Assembly: GCF_002934455.1 (NCBI RefSeq)
Contig: NZ_PTIR01000009.1
Location: 124,001-188,000 of the forward strand
DNA length: 64,000 nucleotides
DNA from: Trinickia symbiotica
GTDB lineage: Bacteria; Pseudomonadota; Gammaproteobacteria; Burkholderiales; Burkholderiaceae
Direction: 5' to 3'
In this document: positions 16,590 to 24,265 of the stretch, piece after piece
Position numbering within the stretch: position 1 is the first letter of the stretch
Layout: each line of letters opens with the position of its first letter
Notes under the pieces: model-generated
The model's input: the letters and a program-made list of their open reading frames with translations, nothing else
Database searches by the model: none
What the model was told of the DNA's origin: nothing
Program-made: the position numbers and the translations under genes

Positions 16590-18125
16590 ATGAAGCGGCC
16601 ATCGTTCTCGACGCAGCTCATGATTTCGTGGGGTCTCGTCGCCGCGATCTGCGCGATGCTGGCCGCGGTCATCGCGTTCATCGCAAGCTCGGTGGGAAGC
16701 GAGCAGGTCGCGGGAGCCAAAGAGCGGGCGGCCGCGGCCTGTGAGGCCGTGGCTTCGCGTTACAGCCTCTCGGACGCCTCCTCGCGTGCAACGTCGAATC
16801 GCGATTTGATGCGGGCGGTCCTCGATGTCGTGCTGCTCAGGTTCGACGGTGTCGAGGGTGGCTTCTGGACGAACACGCCGTCAGCGGCCGGCAGCATGCA
16901 AGACAGTGCCGCACGAAGCGGTTTCCTCGCCTACGCATTTCCGACCTATCAAGGCAGCGGCGTCAAGCGCGACATCCCGGAAGCCGAGACGCCGTTGATT
17001 TTGCGTACGTTGCAAGCGGCTGCCGCGCAGCACGCGAGTGCGCAATCCATCATCGAGAGCGGACAGGATGCCGTCGTCGCGGCGGCGTGCCCCGTGCGCG
17101 GCGAAGGCACACTCCTCGCGTGGATGCTCACGCGTGCGCGCCCGCCGCTCGGGCCGCACGGCGAGGCGCTGAGCGCCAGCCTCGCCATCGTGCTCGCCGT
17201 CATACTCGTCATCGCCGTCGTGCTCGCGCTGGCATTGCGCCGCTGGAAGCGCAACCTCGTCGAGCTCGAGGCCGCGCTTTCGCCGCGGAGCGAACATCCG
17301 GGGACGACGCGCTTCGAGCCTCTGGGCGAGCCCGATCTCGACAAGATCGTGGCAGCGCTGAATCGTTACGTCGAACGCACGGCGGCCTTGCAGCAGCAAG
17401 CGGCCGATCTCGCCAAAAGGCTCGCCGAGGCGGAGCGATTCGGCGTGCTCGGCAGGCTTGCGGCCGAGATCGCTCACGAAATTCGAAACCCGGCGGGCGC
17501 GATGCGGCTCAAGGCGGAGAACGCGCTGGCGGCGGACAGTGCGCGGCAGCGCGATGCGCTGCGTGTGATCCTCGAGCAGATCGGGCGCATCGAGACGCAG
17601 CTCGCGAGCTTGCTCGCGTTGACGCAACCGATCGTCGTTCGGCCCGTCGAAGTGGATATCGCCCGCTGGCTCCAGGCGATCGTCGAGGCCTATCGAGAGC
17701 GTGCGGAGAAGCGGCGCGTGACGCTTGCTCTCGAACTGCGAATCGATGCGGACGCATCGGCGGGCGAGGCTTCTCCGGTCTTGCGGCTCGACCCCGAGCA
17801 ACTGCGCCGCGCGCTCGACAATCTGCTCATCAATGCGCTGCGTCATGTCGGCGAGGAAGGGACCGTTATGGTATCGGCTCGACGCGTGTGCCGCGGCGGC
17901 GAATCGTTGCTCGCGATCGAAGTGGCCGACGATGGCCCCGGCGTGCCGGCCGATCAACGGCAGCGAATTTTCGAGCCATTCGTGACCGGCCGCCCGGACG
18001 GCACAGGGTTGGGCCTCGCCGTGGTGCGCGAAGTCGCGTCCGCGCACGGCGGACTCGTCCGGCTCGACGATGCCGAGGCGGGCGCGCGTTTCGTCATGGA
18101 GATACCGTGGCAACCATCCTCGTGA
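16590..18125 (+). CDS. Sensor histidine kinase (partner of sigma-54 response regulator)
   Basis: Inner-membrane sensor, 511 residues. TM1 is at about residues 9-31 and TM2 at about 197-217, enclosing a periplasmic domain of about 160 residues of unrecognised type. A coiled linker (about 255-285), the H-box EIAHEIRNPAGAM with His296, and a HATPase domain with N-box (NLLINALRHVGEEG) and G-box (GTGLGLAVVREV) follow. The EIAHEIRNP H-box is that of NtrB/ZraS/DctB-type kinases, which partner sigma-54 activators, and exactly such a regulator overlaps its 3' end by 19 bp. No good ribosome site is seen before the ATG. Confidence 0.92.
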   Translation: MKRPSFSTQLMISWGLVAAICAMLAAVIAFIASSVGSEQVAGAKERAAAACEAVASRYSLSDASSRATSNRDLMRAVLDVVLLRFDGVEGGFWTNTPSAAGSMQDSAARSGFLAYAFPTYQGSGVKRDIPEAETPLILRTLQAAAAQHASAQSIIESGQDAVVAAACPVRGEGTLLAWMLTRARPPLGPHGEALSASLAIVLAVILVIAVVLALALRRWKRNLVELEAALSPRSEHPGTTRFEPLGEPDLDKIVAALNRYVERTAALQQQAADLAKRLAEAERFGVLGRLAAEIAHEIRNPAGAMRLKAENALAADSARQRDALRVILEQIGRIETQLASLLALTQPIVVRPVEVDIARWLQAIVEAYRERAEKRRVTLALELRIDADASAGEASPVLRLDPEQLRRALDNLLINALRHVGEEGTVMVSARRVCRGGESLLAIEVADDGPGVPADQRQRIFEPFVTGRPDGTGLGLAVVREVASAHGGLVRLDDAEAGARFVMEIPWQPSS

Positions 18126-19483
18126 TCGATGATGACGACGCGTTTCGTGAAGGTCTCGCGGAAACGCTGAAAGACCTCGGTCATCGCGTCGTTGAAGCCG
18201 ACTCGGCCGCCGCCGCGCTCGACCGATTGCATGGCGGCGAGCCAGCGGACTGCATCTTTCTCGATTTCCGTCTGCCCGACATGGACGGGCTCGCCATGCT
18301 CGAGAAGCTGCGTAACGACAGCAGGTTCAAGGCCGTACCGGTCGTCATGCTGACGGCGTTCGCGACGAGCGACAACACCATCGGCGCAATGAGGCTCGGC
18401 GCGTTCGAGCACTTGACGAAGCCGGTCGGCCGCGATGACATCGCGTCGCTATTGCTGCGCGTCTTTACCGCCAACGAGCCGCCGCCAAACGCAGTGCAAG
18501 CCGATGCGCCGTTCGCGGACGAGCCCCCATCGCATAGCGAGGCGAGGCTGTTGGGCATCAGCGAGGCCATGCGCCGTGTCCAGAAACAACTAGGACGCGC
18601 CGCCTCCACGGATGCAAGCGTCCTGATCACGGGCGAAACCGGAACGGGCAAAGAGGTGGCCGCGCGCGTGCTGCATGAATCGTCGATGCGGCGCGGTGCG
18701 GCGTTCGTCGCCATCAACTGCGCGGCGATCCCGCATGATCTGCTCGAGAGCGAGATGTTCGGTCACGCGAAGGGGGCCTTTACCGGTGCGGCCGCCGAGC
18801 GTATCGGCCGGATCGCCGAGGCCGACGGCGGCACGCTCTTTCTCGACGAGATCGGCGACATGCCGGCCGCCATGCAGGCGAAGCTGCTGCGCGTGCTGCA
18901 AGAGCGGCAGGTGATGCCGCTCGGAACGAGCAAGCCGATTTCCGTGAACGTTCGCGTCGTGGCGGCGACGCATCGCGACCTCGACTCGATGGTGGCGGCC
19001 GGCGATTTCCGGCAGGACCTGCTCTACCGGCTCAATGTCGTGCCGCTGCACTTGCCGCCGCTGCGCGAACGGATCGCCGACATCCTTCCGCTCGCGGAGC
19101 ACTTCCTCTCGTCCGTGAGGATGTCGACGGGGCGCGCCATGCATCTTTCGCCCGAGGCCGAGCGGCGCCTCGTCGAGCACGCGTGGCCCGGCAACGTGCG
19201 CGAGCTCAAGAACACGATCGAACGTGTCGCCTCGCTTGCGCCGGGCCCGGCGATCACCGGCGACGACCTTTCGTTTCTCGGCGCGCGAACGGGGGCAGCC
19301 GACGACGCGCTGTTGGCCGCGCTCGCCGAGTTGCCGCTCGCGGAGGCGATCGAGCGGGTCGAGCGCGCGGTGATTGCGCGCGCGCTCGAGCTCGCAGGAG
19401 GCAATCGCGCCGATGCCGCGCGCAGACTGGGCATCAGTCGCCAGTCGCTTTATACGAAGATGGCCAGTCTCGGGCTCGGATAA
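18107..19483 (+). CDS. Sigma-54-dependent response regulator (NtrC family)
   Basis: Transcription activator of 458 residues that remodels sigma-54 RNA polymerase. Receiver domain with phospho-acceptor Asp53 (LDFRLPDMDG) and Lys105 (TKPVG). AAA+ domain with Walker A GETGTGKE (176-183), the intact sigma-54 contact loop GAFTGA (223-228), Walker B GGTLFLDEIGD and an arginine-finger region RQDLLYRLNV. A Fis-type helix-turn-helix lies at the C-terminus (NRADAARRLGISRQSLYTKM). The start is GTG at 18107 with GGAG five bases upstream, inside the kinase gene. Its likely target lies immediately downstream: a dyad at 19539-19557 and a -24/-12 promoter at 19631-19646. Confidence 0.94.
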   Translation: MATILVIDDDDAFREGLAETLKDLGHRVVEADSAAAALDRLHGGEPADCIFLDFRLPDMDGLAMLEKLRNDSRFKAVPVVMLTAFATSDNTIGAMRLGAFEHLTKPVGRDDIASLLLRVFTANEPPPNAVQADAPFADEPPSHSEARLLGISEAMRRVQKQLGRAASTDASVLITGETGTGKEVAARVLHESSMRRGAAFVAINCAAIPHDLLESEMFGHAKGAFTGAAAERIGRIAEADGGTLFLDEIGDMPAAMQAKLLRVLQERQVMPLGTSKPISVNVRVVAATHRDLDSMVAAGDFRQDLLYRLNVVPLHLPPLRERIADILPLAEHFLSSVRMSTGRAMHLSPEAERRLVEHAWPGNVRELKNTIERVASLAPGPAITGDDLSFLGARTGAADDALLAALAELPLAEAIERVERAVIARALELAGGNRADAARRLGISRQSLYTKMASLGLG

Positions 19484-19538
19484 AGTCGCGCTGCGCCTCG
19501 AGTGCGGCGCGCCGGTTGGCGACCACGCTGTCAATGAA

Positions 19539-19567
19539 TCGGACACCCCCTGTCCGACAACCGGACA
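19539..19567. promoter_or_regulatory. Dyad operator, probable enhancer site for the sigma-54 activator
   Basis: TCGGACA-CCCCC-TGTCCGA is a perfect 7-5-7 inverted repeat (19539-19557), followed by one more GGACA half-site at 19563-19567. It is centred about 85 bp upstream of the -24 GG of the adjacent sigma-54-type promoter. That is a normal enhancer distance. It lies 56 bp after the stop of the NtrC-type regulator, which is the natural candidate to bind it (inference). Confidence 0.65.
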
Positions 19568-19630
19568 CTTATCGATGCCCGGTTGCGGCTCATCGTTGGT
19601 CTTTCCCTTGTCGTCAGGCCGTCGCGCCGA

Positions 19631-19646
19631 TGGCATGCTCATTGCC
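19631..19646 (+). promoter_or_regulatory. Sigma-54 (-24/-12) promoter
   Basis: TGGCATG-CTCA-TTGCC matches the consensus TGGCACG-N4-TTGCA with the invariant GG (19632-33) and GC (19644-45) at the required 12-base offset. Transcription would start near 19657, about 55 bp before the ATG of the downstream gene and its AAGGAGAA ribosome site. Judged by eye against the known consensus. Confidence 0.7.
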
Positions 19647-19711
19647 TTGTTCTCCTCCGCGCACGACGGCCAATCGTCGATGCGTATCTCAATCGCCAAG
19701 GAGAACTGAAC

Positions 19712-20293
19712 ATGCATTGGATAGATCCCGAAAGCCTGCCCGAAACGAAAGGTACCGTCACGCGCCTGTTGCTCAACCCACATGGCGATGCGGACGGTTT
19801 GATTCTCGACGGACATCTGCAGGTTCATCTGCCGCCGCATCTTTCGTCGACGCTCGTCGAGCGCGTCGCGCCCGGCGATATCGTGAGCGTGCGAGGAGTC
19901 AAGCCGCGTGGCGTCAATATGGTTTCCGCCGTATCGATCGTTACTGCGCATGGCGATGTCGTCATCGACGATGGACCGCATGGCGGCGAGAAGAAGCGTA
20001 AGAAGCCGGCAGCCGACCTTGACGAACGAGATCCCGGCCCGGCGCGACGCGCGCAGAAGGTGTCGGGTGCCGTCGTGCTGTCGCTGCATGGGCCGAAAGG
20101 CGAGCTGCGCGGCGCGCTGCTCGATGACGGCACATCGTTGCGGATGTCCCGCGAATCCGCCGCCGAGCTGGCTTCGCACCTGACGCCAGGCGCCTGCGTC
20201 GAGGCTTGGGGCGAACTCGTCGAGACCGGTATCGGGCGCACGCTCGATGTCGACGAGATCGCGCATGTGGCCGGCGCCGAAACGGACGCCTGA
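19712..20293 (+). CDS. Hypothetical protein with internal duplication (OB-fold-like halves)
   Basis: Soluble protein of 193 residues with no signal peptide or membrane helix; the family is not recognised. Residues about 14-63 and 118-165 repeat each other: GTVTRLLLNPHGDADGLILDG, then a PPHL/VAPGDIVSVRGV tail, against GAVVLSLHGPKGELRGALLDD, then a HLTPGACVEAWGE tail. The strand-rich pattern with a closing PG-x-V-x-x-x-G is suggestive of OB-like domains. The halves are joined by a Lys-rich linker (GEKKRKKPA). It is the first gene after the sigma-54 promoter and lies 4 bp before the MFS gene, so it is probably cotranscribed with the transporters. Confidence 0.75.
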   Translation: MHWIDPESLPETKGTVTRLLLNPHGDADGLILDGHLQVHLPPHLSSTLVERVAPGDIVSVRGVKPRGVNMVSAVSIVTAHGDVVIDDGPHGGEKKRKKPAADLDERDPGPARRAQKVSGAVVLSLHGPKGELRGALLDDGTSLRMSRESAAELASHLTPGACVEAWGELVETGIGRTLDVDEIAHVAGAETDA

Positions 20294-20297
20294 GGCC

Positions 20298-21638
20298 ATG
20301 GGTGCGGCGGCGAAGCGGTTTGTCGACGAGACCGATGATGGCGCGGCGGCATTCCGCTCGCCGTCGAGGCGAAGCCTCGGCGCGCTGGATGCGCTGACCT
20401 TTCTCATGGCCGATGTGCGCGACGGCATCGGCCCGTTTCTCGCGGTGTTCCTCAAGGGATCGCAGCATTGGTCCTCGGGCGACATCGGACTCGTCATGGG
20501 CGCAAGCGGCATCGCGGCCGCGCTGAGCCAGATCCCCGCGGGAATGCTCGTGGACGCGGCGCGGGCCAAGCGAACCGTCATCGCGGTCTCGTCATTGACG
20601 ATTGGGCTCGGATGTCTCGCGATCGCACACAGTTCGACGTTGCTCGTCGTGCTCGCGATACAGGTCATGCTCGCGCTCGTTGCGGCCGTCATTCCGCCGT
20701 GTCTTGCCGCGCTCAGTCTCGGCATCGTCGGCCATGGCGCGTTGCCGGCGCGCGTGAGCCGCAACGAGAGCCTCAACCATGCCGGCAACTTCACGGCCGC
20801 GGCGATGGCCGGCCTTGTCGGGCAGTACCAGGGTGCAATCTGGTTGTTCTACCTCGTCTGCTTCTTCGCATTCGCGAGTTCGCTCGCCGTGATGCTCATC
20901 CGGCCGTCCGAGATCGATCACGAACTGGCGCGCGGAGGAGAGACCGTCCGGGATGGCAAAGCACAACCGTTGCCGCTAGCCCGTATCGTCACGCGCCGCG
21001 ACGTCTGGGTGTTCCTCGCCACGGTCGTTTTCTTCCATTTCGGGAATGCGGCGATGCTGCCGCTCGCGGGGCAGATGATCGCCAAAACCCACCCGGGTCA
21101 GGACTTGATCGGCCTCAGCGCATGCGTGATCGCCGCGCAGCTCGTGATGATGGTGACGGCATCGGCCGTGGGCCGCGCCATGCGAGCCGGCATCGGGCGC
21201 AAGAAGATTTTCCTCGTCGCGCTCGTCGTGCTGCCGATCCGAGGGCTGCTCTTCGCCGCGACCGACAACGCCTATGCGGTGATCGGCATTCAAATTCTGG
21301 ACGGAATATCCGCCGGCATTTTTGGCGTCGTGGCGACGATTATTGCGTCGGATTTGATGCGTGGGACAGGGCGGTTCAGCTTCGCGCAAGGGACGATCTC
21401 GCTGGCGGTGGGCATCGGCGCGGCGCTCAGCAATCTGACGAGCGGCTTCATCGTCGACCGATTCGGCTTCGGGGCCGCGTTTTGCCTGCTCGCCTTCATG
21501 GCGCTGATCGCGCTCGTCCTGTTTGCGGTTGCGATGCCGGAAACGCTTGCGAACATCCGGTCCTCGAGTGCGTCCACGATCATCCACATTCCACCGGCGG
21601 TTGCGGCTGCCGATGCCTGCGAGGGCCACCGCCCATGA
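20298..21638 (+). CDS. MFS transporter
   Basis: Inner-membrane secondary transporter of 446 residues with about 12 predicted helices. N-terminal half: FLMADVRDGIGPFLAVFL in helix 1, and a loop 2-3 motif-A variant (GMLVDAARAKR). A cytoplasmic loop near residues 210-235 separates the halves. It resembles the YfkF/UMF-like MFS group often called drug-resistance transporters; the substrate is unknown. The ATG at 20298 lies 4 bp after the duplicated small protein's stop, and its own stop overlaps the ArsB-type gene by 4 bp, so the three form one operon under the sigma-54 promoter. Confidence 0.88.
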   Translation: MGAAAKRFVDETDDGAAAFRSPSRRSLGALDALTFLMADVRDGIGPFLAVFLKGSQHWSSGDIGLVMGASGIAAALSQIPAGMLVDAARAKRTVIAVSSLTIGLGCLAIAHSSTLLVVLAIQVMLALVAAVIPPCLAALSLGIVGHGALPARVSRNESLNHAGNFTAAAMAGLVGQYQGAIWLFYLVCFFAFASSLAVMLIRPSEIDHELARGGETVRDGKAQPLPLARIVTRRDVWVFLATVVFFHFGNAAMLPLAGQMIAKTHPGQDLIGLSACVIAAQLVMMVTASAVGRAMRAGIGRKKIFLVALVVLPIRGLLFAATDNAYAVIGIQILDGISAGIFGVVATIIASDLMRGTGRFSFAQGTISLAVGIGAALSNLTSGFIVDRFGFGAAFCLLAFMALIALVLFAVAMPETLANIRSSSASTIIHIPPAVAAADACEGHRP

Positions 21639-22903
21639 ATGCACTCTTCGCTTCCCCGTTTTCCGTCTGGGCTATCGCCTTCGCGGCCACGTTCGGCGTT
21701 GTCATGCGGCCGTTCAGGTTGCCCGAGGCGATCTGGGCGCTCCTTGGTGCATTGACGCTTTGCCTATCGGGGGCATTGCCGTGGGCCGATGCACTGCGCG
21801 CGGCCGGCAAAGGAACCGACGTCTATCTGTTCCTCACGGGCATGATGATCGTGGCCGAATTGGCGGGCAGAGAGGGGCTCTTCGATTACATGGCCGCGCT
21901 CGCGGCGAGGCGCGCGGCGGGATCGGCCAAGCGTCTTTTCTTCCTGTTGTATGGCGTGGGTACCGTCGTCACGATCACGATGTCGAACGATGCGACGGCC
22001 GTCGTGCTGACGCCGGCTGTCGTAGCCGTTGCGCGTGCCGTCAAAGCCGAAAAGCCGCTGCCTCTTCTTTATATCTGCGCGTTCGTTGCGAACGCGGCGA
22101 GCTTCGTGCTTCCGATCTCGAATCCGGCAAATCTTGTCGTCTTCCACGATCGGCTGCCGGGTCTCGCCGCATGGCTCGCGCGCTTCGCGGCGCCGTCGGC
22201 GCTTTCGGTCGTCGTCACCTATGTCGCGCTGCGATTTGCTCAACGCGGCGCGCTTTGCGGACGCATCGAACGAAACGTCGATGTGCCCCCGTTGGGCGCT
22301 TCCGGCAAGACAACGGGCTGCGGCATCGTCATGATGGCTGCCGTGATGATGGCTTCTTCCGCCAGAGGGGTCTCCTTAGGACTCCCGACTTTCGCGGCCG
22401 GAGCAGCGGTCTTCGTGGCGGTCTGTCTGCAAAAGCGCCGACTGCTCTGGTCCCATCTTGCTCAGATGTCTTGGTCCGTGCTGCCGCTCGTCGCGGGGCT
22501 CTTCGTCATCGTGGAAGGGTTGGACCGGACCGGCGCGATCCGCATGCTGGCTCATCTGCTCGATGCGCTCACGCGCTATTCCGTGACGCTCACGGTCTGG
22601 CTGTCCGGGGTTGCGATCGCGCTCGTCTGCAGTCTAGTCAACAATCTGCCCGCAGGCTTGCTCGCGGGCACGGCGATCGCCGCGACAAAGGCGCCGGCAA
22701 CCGTTGCCGGCGCCGTACTCGTCGGCGTGGATCTCGGCCCGAACTTGTCGATCACCGGATCGCTCGCGACGATTCTCTGGCTCGCCGCGCTACGTAAAGG
22801 CGGGCTCGAGGTGCGGGGCGTGGATTTTCTGAAAGTGGGCGCCGTGGTGATGCTCCCCGCGCTCGTCGCCGCACTGCTCGGGCTATCACTCTCCTTTTCG
22901 TGA
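21635..22903 (+). CDS. ArsB/SLC13-type (IT superfamily) anion transporter
   Basis: Inner-membrane transporter of 422 residues, about 10-12 helices, close to ArsB in length. Typical motifs: MSNDATAVVLTP and LPISNPANLVVF in the first half, mirrored by LVNNLPAGLLAG and NLSITGSLATILWL in the second, the paired re-entrant loops of the ion-transporter superfamily. ArsB extrudes arsenite and antimonite; related proteins carry other oxyanions or Na+/H+. No arsR, arsC or arsA lies near, and the operon appears to be under sigma-54 control, so arsenic export is not assured. Start ATGA overlaps the MFS stop. Confidence 0.85.
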   Translation: MNALFASPFSVWAIAFAATFGVVMRPFRLPEAIWALLGALTLCLSGALPWADALRAAGKGTDVYLFLTGMMIVAELAGREGLFDYMAALAARRAAGSAKRLFFLLYGVGTVVTITMSNDATAVVLTPAVVAVARAVKAEKPLPLLYICAFVANAASFVLPISNPANLVVFHDRLPGLAAWLARFAAPSALSVVVTYVALRFAQRGALCGRIERNVDVPPLGASGKTTGCGIVMMAAVMMASSARGVSLGLPTFAAGAAVFVAVCLQKRRLLWSHLAQMSWSVLPLVAGLFVIVEGLDRTGAIRMLAHLLDALTRYSVTLTVWLSGVAIALVCSLVNNLPAGLLAGTAIAATKAPATVAGAVLVGVDLGPNLSITGSLATILWLAALRKGGLEVRGVDFLKVGAVVMLPALVAALLGLSLSFS

Positions 22904-22933
22904 CGGATCGGATGCAAGCTCGTCGATGCATGA

Positions 22934-22954
22934 CCGGATGTACAGGGTGTCCGG
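22934..22954. promoter_or_regulatory. Imperfect dyad upstream of the Nramp-like gene
   Basis: CCGGA and TCCGG flank an 11-base centre. Read on the minus strand it contains CGGACACCCTGT, close to one side of the dyad at 19539-19557. It could be a second, weaker site for the same regulator, but no convincing -24/-12 element follows. Confidence 0.3.
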
Positions 22955-23017
22955 GACTCGGAATTTCGGCTATCGTTTTAGCCTTACCTCACTACACCTA
23001 CTTGCTCCGCGGCGATC

Positions 23018-24265
23018 ATGGCCGACTTCCAAGCATTGATGAGGCGAAGCGGCGACGCTTTGCGCGCGACGGCCGGCTGGGGGCCGGGTCTGCTCGTCAT
23101 GCTTGCCGATTGCGACGCGGGCAACGTCGTCACCGCCGCTCAAAGCGGAGCGAGATGGGGCGTGAGACTGCTACCCGTGCTGCTCGCGCTGATTCCGCTG
23201 CTCTATATGATCCAGGAGCTCTGTGTGCGGCTCGGCATCTTCAACGGCCGAGGATTCGGCGAACTCGTGCGTCGACGTTTCGGCGCACTGTGGGCCGGCC
23301 TTGCCGCAGCCGGGCTCTTCGTGGCGGTGATGGGCTCCCTCGTGACCGAATTTACCGGTGTCGCCGGCGTGGGCGAGATGTATGGGGTGCCGCGGTATGT
23401 CACGTTGCCGCTTGCCGTATGCGTTCTGCTCGCCGTCGTCGCGACCGGCTCGCACAAGCGCGTCGACCGCGTGGCGATGCTGATCGGGATGTTCGAACTC
23501 TCGTTCTTCGCGGTCGTCTGGCATGCGCGGCCCGACTTCAGCACGTTGGCGAGGCAGCTGCAAGATATGCCGTTCCGGCATGCCGAATTTTCCTACCTGG
23601 CGGCGGCGCTGATAGGCGCGACCTTCAATCCGTGGATGATCTTCTATCAGCAGGCCGCCGTTGCGGACAAGAAGTTCACGTCGCTCGATTATCACAACGC
23701 GAGAGTCGAGACCGCGCTCGGTTCGGTGCTCACGCAGTTGCTGACTGGCGCCGTTCTCGTCGCGACCGCCGCGACACTGTCGAACGCGGGAGATCCGCAC
23801 GGCCTGCAAAGCGTCGGCGAAATCGGCGCGGCGCTCTCGAGCGTCGTCGGTCCCGAAGCAGGGCGGTTGTTGTTCGGCGCGGGCGTGCTCGGCGCATCGC
23901 TCGTCGCGGCCATCGTCTGCTCGCTGGCGCTCGCGTGGGGCATCGGTGAAGTGTCCGGCTACAGCAGAAGCCTCGAAGGCGGGCCGACGCGCGCGCCATG
24001 GTTTTTTGGCGTCTATGCCGGGGCGGTCGGCGTCAGCGCGCTCATCGTCGGTATCGAGCCCGATCTCGTGTCGCTGAACGTCGGCGCGCAGGTTCTCAAT
24101 GCCTTGATGCTGCCGCTCATCGTCGGGCTGCTGATTGCGCTCGCTGCGGTCGCGCTGCCCGTCGCGCATCGGCCGAGCCGTTGGTATCTCGGTCTCGTCG
24201 GCGCGCTGGCCGCCATCGTCTGCGTGGCGGGTTTCGCTGGGGCCGCAGCCGGCTGGCTGCTCTAG
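23018..24265 (+). CDS. Atypical Nramp-family metal transporter
   Basis: Inner-membrane transporter of 415 residues with about 11 helices. TM1 keeps the metal-binding Asp and Asn in an altered DPGN motif (D33-A-G-N36, in GWGPGLLVMLADCDAGN). In TM6 the usual A-x-x-M-P-H reads A201-T-F-N204-P-W, so the thioether ligand that favours Mn/Fe is replaced by Asn and the following His by Trp. Such changes are known from Nramp-related Mg and Al transporters, so the substrate is probably not a standard Mn/Fe pair (inference). The stop overlaps the convergent RND gene by 4 bp. Confidence 0.85.
   Translation: MADFQALMRRSGDALRATAGWGPGLLVMLADCDAGNVVTAAQSGARWGVRLLPVLLALIPLLYMIQELCVRLGIFNGRGFGELVRRRFGALWAGLAAAGLFVAVMGSLVTEFTGVAGVGEMYGVPRYVTLPLAVCVLLAVVATGSHKRVDRVAMLIGMFELSFFAVVWHARPDFSTLARQLQDMPFRHAEFSYLAAALIGATFNPWMIFYQQAAVADKKFTSLDYHNARVETALGSVLTQLLTGAVLVATAATLSNAGDPHGLQSVGEIGAALSSVVGPEAGRLLFGAGVLGASLVAAIVCSLALAWGIGEVSGYSRSLEGGPTRAPWFFGVYAGAVGVSALIVGIEPDLVSLNVGAQVLNALMLPLIVGLLIALAAVALPVAHRPSRWYLGLVGALAAIVCVAGFAGAAAGWLL

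Noticed and set aside
17087-18106. Open frame extending the NtrC-type regulator about 340 codons upstream
   Set aside because: It overlaps the kinase gene in another frame and has the Arg/Ala-rich composition of an out-of-frame shadow; the receiver domain begins exactly at GTG 18107 with a ribosome site.
18590-20794. Long minus-strand open frame of over 700 codons
   Set aside because: Runs antisense through three genes with clear protein families; high GC makes such frames common and no domain is visible in it.
21635-22903. Arsenic resistance operon
   Set aside because: Only an ArsB-type transporter is found; arsR, arsC, arsH and arsA are absent and control appears to be by sigma-54.
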